Assembly (NCBI GenBank): GCA_964464925.1
Contig: CAYXLI010000007.1
Coordinates: forward strand, 62,001 to 126,000
Length of the DNA: 64,000 nt
Source: CAYXLI01 sp964464925
GTDB taxonomy: Bacteria; Acidobacteriota; Terriglobia; Bryobacterales; Bryobacteraceae
Direction of reading: 5' to 3'
The notes below the pieces were generated by a model. It searched no databases. It was not told the origin of the DNA and saw nothing but the letters and a program-made list of their open reading frames with translations. This document shows positions 43,285 to 49,640 of this stretch, one piece after another. How positions within the stretch are numbered: the first letter of the stretch is position 1; every line of letters begins with the position of its first letter. The position numbers and the translations under genes were made by a program.

Positions 43285-45117
43285 TTACTTGTTGTTTGCT
43301 TGCAGGTCCGCAATGGAGGCTTTCAGCAGGCCAACCGTATAGGCCATGTTGTGAATGCCGTAGCTCCCATCATTTGCAACAAACTGATAATTGTAAGCGG
43401 CCTTCAACTGCGGGCGTGTCCAGGTGGAATCGATCGTGAGTGACGTCTTCTCCTGGCCCACTGGCGGCAGCATCGTCCCCAGTTTGCTCAACAGGTGCTT
43501 TACCTCGGTCTGAACGCCCTCTACCTTGCCGTCACCGTCGTAATCCAACAGCGGGAAGTCGAACGTGTCTAGCCTCTTGCCATGGCAGGACTGACACGCA
43601 CCGACCATCTCCACCTTGGGCCCCTTCGTACCATCGGAAGCAGGACGGAATGTGTGCCCACCCACTTGGGTCAGGCTTGGATCCGCTGCGTCGACCGGCT
43701 GCATGTGACAGGTTACGCATGTATCCTCCACGATGACGCCGTGAGCAGAACTCGGGATGGGTTGGCCATAGCTATAGCCATTCACCCCTTCCAGCATGTC
43801 GGTCTGCGGACCGTGATGCGGTCCGAAGCGAAGACTCGCCGCGGCGGTTTCGGCGTATACTGCCGCATTCTGCCGGCTCTGATGGCAGTTCATGCAGAGC
43901 ATACCCATTCCGGCGCCGGTGACGACTGTACCGTCTTGCAGTTTCACCTCATTCACCGTCCTCACCAAGTGAGCAGTACCATTTGGAATCGTATCCCCAT
44001 GCGGCTCATGACAGGTCTGGCAATTGATCGCCGAATAGGTAGTATCTATCGTCGTCTTCCTCTGGATTTTGCCGATGAAACCAGCGCCGGTATGGCAACC
44101 GACGCATCCTTCCCTGCCAGCTCCGGACGGATCTCTCGTCGCCTGCGCGTGCATCGAGTTGTTCCACTCGCCTGTCTTCGAGTGGTGGGTCAAGGCGCCG
44201 TGGCACTGGCCGCAAACACCCGAACTGCTGCTCGTTGAGATCAGCCGTGGATCGCCGCCGGATGACGCGTGCCGGCTGCCTGGTCCGTGACAATTCTCGC
44301 ACTGAATGTTTGCAAGGTTCTTCAGTGCCGCCGGAATCGTATCAAACGTGCCTGGCTTCAATAACGCCGGGAACGTCCAATTCAACTGTTTTGCTACATC
44401 ATCGAATCCGTTATTCATGGCCAGCGGATCCGTATCGTAACCAACCGTGTGGCAAGCTATGCAAGCGAAGCCATAATAAGTGGTTCTATCCCCATCCACA
44501 CCGTTCTTAAACATGGAGGCGTGGGCCGTCTTTTCCCATGAGTTCACCATCGACCATGGGGGCGAAGCACCGCCGCTGTGGCAGGTCGCGCACTGCTGAC
44601 TGCCGAGGTAAGTGCCGGCGGTGATCATTATCTTCAGATCAGCGTTCCCGCCGGAGGTTTCGACCGTCGCGCTGATGTTGTAAATACCGGGAACATCCGG
44701 CCGCAAGAATTTTCTGGCGGCGATTTGATAATCGGCCCGGTCGGCAGGTTCATAAGAAGGTACCTGGGAGGGCAACGGGCTTTCTTCTATGGTGGCGTTG
44801 GAACCGGCCGGTTTGCCGGTCAGTGTCCACCGAACGCCGAGAATATTTGTTGGATCGATTTGAGCATCCACGAGCGCCTCGAGGTGGGCGGGTTGTCCAA
44901 TTCCAACGGTGGACAAGCCTCCTGAGGTCTGGGTTGTCGGGGGAAGTTTGTACGCGGCGATGTCATCCCGCGTCATGGCTCGAAGAACAATCTTCGCTCT
45001 TGGAGAGGTCTGAGCGAATACTGCGGGGGCTCCGCCCGCAGCCAGCAGCACCAACGCCACTAGGCCATATAGTGTTCTGGGAGTAGAAGCATAAAATTTC
45101 TTTTTTTCGAGAAGCAT
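43285..45117 (-). CDS. Exported nine-haem cytochrome c
   Basis: 610 residues with a signal peptide (LVALVLLAAGGAPAVFAQ) after a basic start. Residues 40-175 form a beta-rich domain without haem sites, possibly Ig-like. From about 180 on there are nine CxxCH haem motifs: CATCH, CIACH, CENCH, CGQCH, CVGCH, CQTCH, CMNCH, CVTCH and CQSCH, with scattered His for distal ligation. No membrane anchor follows. It is an electron carrier or oxidoreductase outside the cytoplasm; the substrate is unknown and no redox partner gene adjoins it. GGGAGAGAGAAGCG precedes the ATG, and a terminator follows. Confidence 0.9.
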   Translation of the reverse strand: MLLEKKKFYASTPRTLYGLVALVLLAAGGAPAVFAQTSPRAKIVLRAMTRDDIAAYKLPPTTQTSGGLSTVGIGQPAHLEALVDAQIDPTNILGVRWTLTGKPAGSNATIEESPLPSQVPSYEPADRADYQIAARKFLRPDVPGIYNISATVETSGGNADLKIMITAGTYLGSQQCATCHSGGASPPWSMVNSWEKTAHASMFKNGVDGDRTTYYGFACIACHTVGYDTDPLAMNNGFDDVAKQLNWTFPALLKPGTFDTIPAALKNLANIQCENCHGPGSRHASSGGDPRLISTSSSSGVCGQCHGALTHHSKTGEWNNSMHAQATRDPSGAGREGCVGCHTGAGFIGKIQRKTTIDTTYSAINCQTCHEPHGDTIPNGTAHLVRTVNEVKLQDGTVVTGAGMGMLCMNCHQSRQNAAVYAETAAASLRFGPHHGPQTDMLEGVNGYSYGQPIPSSAHGVIVEDTCVTCHMQPVDAADPSLTQVGGHTFRPASDGTKGPKVEMVGACQSCHGKRLDTFDFPLLDYDGDGKVEGVQTEVKHLLSKLGTMLPPVGQEKTSLTIDSTWTRPQLKAAYNYQFVANDGSYGIHNMAYTVGLLKASIADLQANNK

Positions 45118-45477
45118 CGCTTCTCTCTCCCGTCGGAATCATGTCACACGGGACAAACGGAATCAAGTCCGGCTAGAAAACGGCGTTGGTGCACCCGGTT
45201 GAATTGCGGCGGTAACGTCGGATCGTTATCCCACACCCGGACGAAATGAACCTTTCCGAATTCCCCGCTCCGGACGATTCGCGCAGATCCCGGGGGACGC
45301 GTTGCCGAGTGCTGCTGCGTTCCAGCCTGAATCGAATCGGGAATCACCGGATGTTCCGCACAGATTGTGGTAGCTTGCCGTTGCCCACTGGTGTATTCTG
45401 TTGCTACCCTGCGCCCAAACGTGGGGAATAATCACACCACTTTGCGTATGCAGCGCAAAGGAATTGAGGAGGCACGC
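45118..45477. other. Non-coding divergent region between the cytochrome gene and the DUF692 cluster
   Basis: 360 bases with no convincing gene. Next to the cluster it holds an inverted repeat CTTTGCG-N7-CGCAAAG (45440-45460) that ends five bases before the ribosome site GAGGAGG. I cannot assign -35 and -10 boxes with confidence. Confidence 0.4.
45440..45460 (+). promoter_or_regulatory. Hairpin or operator abutting the ribosome site of the 86-residue protein
   Basis: Perfect seven-base arms CTTTGCG and CGCAAAG with a seven-base loop, just upstream of the strong GAGGAGG at 45466-45472. Could be a repressor site or an RNA hairpin that controls the entire downstream cluster. Confidence 0.4.
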
Positions 45478-45738
45478 ATGCCGGATGCGAAAGGCAGTGT
45501 TGAAGTTCGGATCGCGAAGATGGGCCCCGGCGGGACCCCTTATGCGGAGATCCTGGTCGATAAAAAAATCAGTTCCACGCAACTTGGCGGCATTATCCAG
45601 AGGGTTACGCGCGACAAGGACCTTCTGAAAAAAGTCGGTTTGAAAGCCTGTTCGGCTTGCAAATCTGGTTTGGATATCAACATCCGGGATCGGTTCGATC
45701 ACGTGCTGCAGGTCGACCTTGCCGAACTCGGCCACTAG
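45478..45738 (+). CDS. 86-residue protein of unknown function heading the DUF692 cluster
   Basis: 86 residues with an excellent ribosome site (GAGGAGG, five bases from ATG). It has no signal peptide. The N-terminal half (SVEVRIAKMGPGGTPYAEIL) looks like a small folded beta unit, then ISSTQLGGIIQRVTRDKDLL reads as a helix, followed by KACSACKSGLDINIRDRFDH with a Cys-x-x-Cys pair and a tail VLQVDLAELGH. The end overlaps the start of the DUF692 gene by 20 bases. It may be a substrate peptide with the CSAC pair as core, or a small partner protein of the iron oxidase. No known family is recognised. Confidence 0.7.
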   Translation: MPDAKGSVEVRIAKMGPGGTPYAEILVDKKISSTQLGGIIQRVTRDKDLLKKVGLKACSACKSGLDINIRDRFDHVLQVDLAELGH

Positions 45739-46627
45739 CGCCAAAGAGCCTCGTGCCGGGGTTGGAGTGCTCTTCAACCCCAGCATGGATCGATTTGTGG
45801 AGCGCGCTCTCCACCGGCTCGACTACCTTGCCGTCATTCCGGATCGTGCCTGGATCGATCATGGAATCGGCTGCGCCCCGAGATTCGAACCCATGCCGCT
45901 ACCGGCCGCTCTCCTGGATGAAGCTTCGCAGCAAGTCCCACTTGTGTTGCACAGCATCGGCCTTTCGATTTGCAGCGCTGACATTTTCGACCAGGAGTAC
46001 GGGCGCAATCTCATCGAGTACGCGGAACGCTGGAAGTCTCCATGGATCAGCGAACATTTGTCATTCTCCCGCATCGGCACCGGGCATGAGGTCAACGCAG
46101 CCATCGCGCTGCCTGTGCCATACGACCGGGAAGTGCTCGAGTTGATCGAGCCTCGCGTTCGGTTCTTCACCGATCGGCTCGCATGTCCTTTTCTTCTGGA
46201 GAACAATGTCTATTATTTCCGTTACGCCGGGGAGGACCTTTCCGAAGAGGCGTTCTTAAACGAACTGTGCCGGAATACAGGCTGCAGTGTGCTGCTCGAT
46301 CTTCACAACGTTTACACGAATTCACGCAATCACCGGTTCGATCCTTTGGAATATATTGACGCCTTACATTTGGACGATGTGAAAGAGATTCACATCGCCG
46401 GGGGTGTGCCGATGATGGGATTTCATACGGACTCGCATACCGGCCCCGTCCTGGATGGTGTGTGGGATCTGCTGGAATACACGGTTGCCCGGACCGCTAA
46501 CCTTCGCGGAGTCACATTCGAATTTCACGAGTCCTCGTTCCGCCTGCTCGGGGAGTCGGGCATTCTCGAACAGCTCGACCGAGCTACATCCTATGTCGCT
46601 AACGGCATTCCAACACGCGCTTGTTGA
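45719..46627 (+). CDS. DUF692 family protein (MNIO, multinuclear non-haem iron oxidase)
   Basis: 302 residues from a TTG overlapping the preceding gene. A TIM-barrel of the MbnB/TglH type: GVGVLFNPS (14-22), LHSIGLSIC (77-85), SEHLSF (111-116), LENNVYYF (160-167), LDLHNVYTN (193-201), EIHIAGG (223-229), DSHTGPVLDGVWDLL (238-252) and FEFHES (267-272). Most metal-ligand positions are present, but the motif usually ending AGH reads AGG and the late Glu-x-Asp reads EFHE. Family members use two or three iron ions to oxidise Cys, Asp or Asn side chains in peptides made by ribosomes. The partner protein follows with overlap, as MNIO enzymes usually need. Confidence 0.85.
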   Translation: MPNSATSAKEPRAGVGVLFNPSMDRFVERALHRLDYLAVIPDRAWIDHGIGCAPRFEPMPLPAALLDEASQQVPLVLHSIGLSICSADIFDQEYGRNLIEYAERWKSPWISEHLSFSRIGTGHEVNAAIALPVPYDREVLELIEPRVRFFTDRLACPFLLENNVYYFRYAGEDLSEEAFLNELCRNTGCSVLLDLHNVYTNSRNHRFDPLEYIDALHLDDVKEIHIAGGVPMMGFHTDSHTGPVLDGVWDLLEYTVARTANLRGVTFEFHESSFRLLGESGILEQLDRATSYVANGIPTRAC

Positions 46628-47243
46628 ACTGACGCTCGCTCCGAGGCGAACCCGCCAGCTCCTCCGCGGAGACTTGAGCGCGATTGCAGAATACGACCTG
46701 ACGGACCGCGAACGGGCCAGGCTGCTGGACGTAGTCCGCCAGCCCGGCATGGCTTTGAATTGCACCATCGCCAGGAGTAACCGGTTCGAGGCGATCGGCG
46801 AGGTTTTCCCAATGACGTGCGTTCTGCTAGAGCCCATCTTGCGCGATCTTCTCGATGAGCTTTGGGAAGACTCCAAGCCGGGCGATTACCAGTTTACGGG
46901 GGAAGAAAATGCGTTCGCTTCGCTGATCCGAAGCAAGAGAGCTGCGGGCGGGCTGCCGATCGAGTACCTCGATGAAGTCTTGGCCTACGAGTGGCTCTGC
47001 TGGGAACTGGCACAGCATATGCGTACGCAAAGCGATCCGAATGTCGAAGTGGAAGCTGTCATCGAGTTCCGACATTCCCCAGACCAGCTTCTGGTTCCGC
47101 TCAGCCGGCTGGAAGCTCCTCCTCCCGGTTTGGCCGCCGGCGAATATCGCGCAAAGGTGACCCTGCGGGGCGGCCGTTTTGACGTCGAGCTGATCGAGAA
47201 AGAGTTCATCGCATTGAAACGAAATCATTCCGCCTCGTGGTGA
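46593..47243 (+). CDS. Partner protein of the DUF692 enzyme, putative peptide-recognition subunit
   Basis: 216 residues from the ATG opening MSLTAFQHALVELTLAPRRT, overlapping the end of the DUF692 gene by 35 bases. The N-terminal 130 residues are helical, with the spaced pattern LTDRERARLLDVVRQPGMALNC (in parts LTDRERARLL and RQPGMALNC) and TCVLLEPILRDLLDELWED. This resembles the N-terminal domain of HvfC/BufC-type partners that accompany MNIO enzymes. The C-terminal part (RLEAPPPGLAAGEYRAKVTL) is a small beta segment. I infer that it binds the substrate peptide or the enzyme. No close family is certain. Confidence 0.65.
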   Translation: MSLTAFQHALVELTLAPRRTRQLLRGDLSAIAEYDLTDRERARLLDVVRQPGMALNCTIARSNRFEAIGEVFPMTCVLLEPILRDLLDELWEDSKPGDYQFTGEENAFASLIRSKRAAGGLPIEYLDEVLAYEWLCWELAQHMRTQSDPNVEVEAVIEFRHSPDQLLVPLSRLEAPPPGLAAGEYRAKVTLRGGRFDVELIEKEFIALKRNHSASW

Positions 47244-47268
47244 GTCAATAAGGTCTGGCGAGGTGAAT

Positions 47269-47493
47269 GTGAGAAATCAGGATAACGAACAGGAACGTTC
47301 CGGGCTGCTGATTGGATCTGAGCCCTTGAAAGGCGTGCGAAGCGCTTCGAAGCAAGACGATAACGATGCGGGGAAGGATAAACCGCTCGGCGACTCCGAT
47401 GACTCGAGCGACAGCGACAAGACCGACTCGGATACCACCGACAAAGGTGACGACAAGGGCGACGACCGTCGCGATGCCGACGGGCGGGATTAA
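47269..47493 (+). CDS. Acidic Asp/Ser-rich small peptide, candidate modified-peptide precursor
   Basis: 74 residues from a GTG with GAGG five bases upstream (an alternative GTG lies at 47263). The first 35 residues are mixed (RNQDNEQERSGLLIGSEPLK, then VRSASKQ). The second half is a low-complexity run of Asp with Ser, Thr, Lys and Gly, including DSDDSSDSDKTDSDTTDKGD and ending DRRDADGRD at the C terminus. No signal peptide, Cys or membrane segment. It sits between the iron oxidase partner and a JmjC oxygenase whose start overlaps it. A leader-plus-repetitive-core layout with a C-terminal Asp is what a peptide substrate of such enzymes would look like. Function inferred, not recognised. Confidence 0.6.
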   Translation: MRNQDNEQERSGLLIGSEPLKGVRSASKQDDNDAGKDKPLGDSDDSSDSDKTDSDTTDKGDDKGDDRRDADGRD

Positions 47494-48679
47494 CTACGAT
47501 CTGGCCGGCATTCTGGCGCCGGCCGATCCCCAAACATTTCTAGCATCGGATTGGGGCAAACAGTTCCGTCACATTCCAGGGGCTCAAGGTAAATTTTCAG
47601 CTCTACTTCCCTGGCGTGTGCTGAACGGAATCCTCGAACAGCATCGGCTGGAACCTCCGCGCCTCCGCCTCACTCGCGAGGGCAAGGCCGTTCCGCCCGG
47701 CTCTTTTCTCAGCTACCACGGAAACACGCGCGGCACTGGCAGCCCCATTCCGCGCCTGAACGCCACGGCTCTTACCAGGGAGTTGCGGGATGGATCGACC
47801 CTCGTGTTGGACGCCGTCGATGAGTTGCATCCCCCTATCACGAAATTAGCGGAAGCCCTGGAGCGCATCTTCCGGGTACGCGTTCAGGTGAACGCCTATG
47901 CCGGCTGGCGGACTTCCCATGGTTTCGATCTCCACTGGGACGATCATGACGTCTTCATCCTCCAGGTGGCCGGCCGGAAGCACTGGAAGGTGTACACAAC
48001 CACGCGCAAGTACCCGCTCCGCCGCGATGTGGAGCCAGCCACCGAACCTCCGTCCGAAGTGCTGTGGGACGGATTGCTGGAGGATGGTGACCTCCTCTAC
48101 ATTCCGAGAGGATGGTGGCATGTCGCCGAGCCCCTGGATGAGCCTACCCTGCACTTGACGGTCGGCGTGAACAATCCCACCGGAGCGGATTTGCTGAATT
48201 GGCTTTCGGATCGCTTACGCGCCCTCGAGCAGGTGCGCCGCGATCTTCCCCATCTCGCCACGTCCGAAGAACAAGAGGAATACGTCGATACTCTACACGC
48301 CGCGATTGGTGCCGCATTCAAGCCCGGCCTGATCGAAGAATTTCTCAGTGACATGGATGCATCGGTCCGGCCGCGTCCGCATCTGTCTCTGCCATGGGCT
48401 GCAACACCGGATCTAACGCCGCGGGATTCGTACCGGGTGAGGTGGAACGGTGCGCGAAGTATACCCATAGAGCAGAACGGCGGCGAAGTCTGCGTGCGTG
48501 CGAACGGCCGGAGGTGGAACTTTGCAGCCGCCGCACATCCTTTGCTGGAGCTCCTCGTCTCCGGGCGTGACCTGTCCCGGGAAGATCTTTACGCGCGCGC
48601 GAATGGATCGTTGGATGCCTCGACTATAGATAAGTTTGTAAAGGAATTGCTGGCCAACGGACTTATCGTCCTCTGTTAG
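47474..48679 (+). CDS. JmjC/cupin-4 domain 2-oxoglutarate oxygenase
   Basis: 401 residues from the ATG opening MPTGGINYDLAGIL; the open frame reaches further up but that part is antisense-like to the acidic peptide. The JmjC fold has the iron ligands H154-W-D156 in FDLHWDDHDVF and His216 in IPRGWWHVAEPLDEPTLH. GRKHWKVY is the usual 2-oxoglutarate-side segment. The C-terminal 120 residues form a winged-helix-like domain (LLELLVSGRDLSREDLYA). Relatives hydroxylate Arg, His or Asp side chains in ribosomal proteins or peptides. The 20-base overlap with the acidic peptide gene ties it to that peptide as likely substrate. Confidence 0.85.
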   Translation: MPTGGINYDLAGILAPADPQTFLASDWGKQFRHIPGAQGKFSALLPWRVLNGILEQHRLEPPRLRLTREGKAVPPGSFLSYHGNTRGTGSPIPRLNATALTRELRDGSTLVLDAVDELHPPITKLAEALERIFRVRVQVNAYAGWRTSHGFDLHWDDHDVFILQVAGRKHWKVYTTTRKYPLRRDVEPATEPPSEVLWDGLLEDGDLLYIPRGWWHVAEPLDEPTLHLTVGVNNPTGADLLNWLSDRLRALEQVRRDLPHLATSEEQEEYVDTLHAAIGAAFKPGLIEEFLSDMDASVRPRPHLSLPWAATPDLTPRDSYRVRWNGARSIPIEQNGGEVCVRANGRRWNFAAAAHPLLELLVSGRDLSREDLYARANGSLDASTIDKFVKELLANGLIVLC

Positions 48680-48687
48680 CGGGATGC

Positions 48688-49551
48688 ATGGAGCACGAAC
48701 GTTTTTTCTGCTCTTTAGCGGCCCGTGATCGTGCAGAACCTCTTTACGGAACAGTGGCGCGCATTCAATCCTGGCTGCTGCTGGAATATCCCGGTGCGTG
48801 GCGCAAGCACGCCATCGAGGATAGCCGTCTGTTATCCGAACCCGTAAAGCATCATCTCTGCCGGGACTTCGACCGTTCGCTGTTCATCCGCCGTGAGCAC
48901 ATTCGCTCTGGGCCCCTCCACTGCTTCCACGTCGATGCTTGCGCTACACCGCCTCGCATGACGCGCACACTGCTTTCCAGCTACGAAGATATGCTTCAGG
49001 CAAACGAACAGGCAGACCTGGTTCATCACCTGGTTTATGCGATCTGCACTCATGGAAAGCACGATAAGTGCTGTGCGAAATTCGGACTGCCGCTCTTCTG
49101 CGCCTTTCGCGATCTGATCGGAGAGCGCGCCTGGCAGTGCTCCCACGTAGGCGGCGATCGCTTCGCCGCGAACGTAATTGTGTTCCCGCATGGCCTCTAT
49201 TACGGACACGTGGAACCCGATGAAGCGCCCGAGTTAGTGCGCCGGTCGGAAGCGGGCGAAGTGTGGCTCGCGCGCTACCGCGGCCGGTCATGCTTCCCGC
49301 GGCCGGTTCAGGTTGCGGAATACTTTGTCCGTGCCGAATCGGGGCGAATGGGCATCGATGAATTCCAACCTTTGGGAGTGCAGCGGCAGCCTGACGGAAC
49401 CACTTCGGTACGATTCCATGCGCGGTCTGACGGTTCCGAACACCGGATAGAATTCATCACCAGCACACCGCCACAACGCGAGTTACTCACCTGCGGATCC
49501 ACGGAACCCTCGCTCATTCCGCGCTATCACCTGAAGCGCTATCTCGGGTAG
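48688..49551 (+). CDS. Sucrase/ferredoxin-like protein with thioredoxin-fold [2Fe-2S] site
   Basis: 287 residues, eight bases after the JmjC gene. The family pattern is CTHGKHDKCCAKFGLPLF (from Cys120) and CSHVGGDRFAANVIVFPHGL (from Cys151, in parts), matching the Apd1/Aim32 type in which two Cys and two His hold a [2Fe-2S] cluster. The C-terminal 80 residues are beta-rich. It is probably a cytosolic electron carrier. In this cluster it could keep the iron of the DUF692 and JmjC enzymes in the needed redox state, an inference from position. Confidence 0.82.
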   Translation: MEHERFFCSLAARDRAEPLYGTVARIQSWLLLEYPGAWRKHAIEDSRLLSEPVKHHLCRDFDRSLFIRREHIRSGPLHCFHVDACATPPRMTRTLLSSYEDMLQANEQADLVHHLVYAICTHGKHDKCCAKFGLPLFCAFRDLIGERAWQCSHVGGDRFAANVIVFPHGLYYGHVEPDEAPELVRRSEAGEVWLARYRGRSCFPRPVQVAEYFVRAESGRMGIDEFQPLGVQRQPDGTTSVRFHARSDGSEHRIEFITSTPPQRELLTCGSTEPSLIPRYHLKRYLG

Positions 49552-49640
49552 TTGCTCTCTATCTGGCGGGAGTAAGTCCGAACTGTTCCGCCAGCAGTCA
49601 AGCGTCCCTACGCCCATCCACCAGGAATGCGCTTTCCCCA

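Noticed and set aside
45478..47243. Methanobactin or bufferin operon
   Set aside because: No MbnA-like peptide, no DUF2282 precursor with signal peptide and no TonB or MATE exporter in the cluster; only the DUF692 enzyme and a possible partner are shared.
47366..47473. Upstream extension of the JmjC reading frame
   Set aside because: The extra residues are Thr/Arg repeats caused by the out-of-frame acidic peptide gene; ATG at 47474 is the first sensible start.
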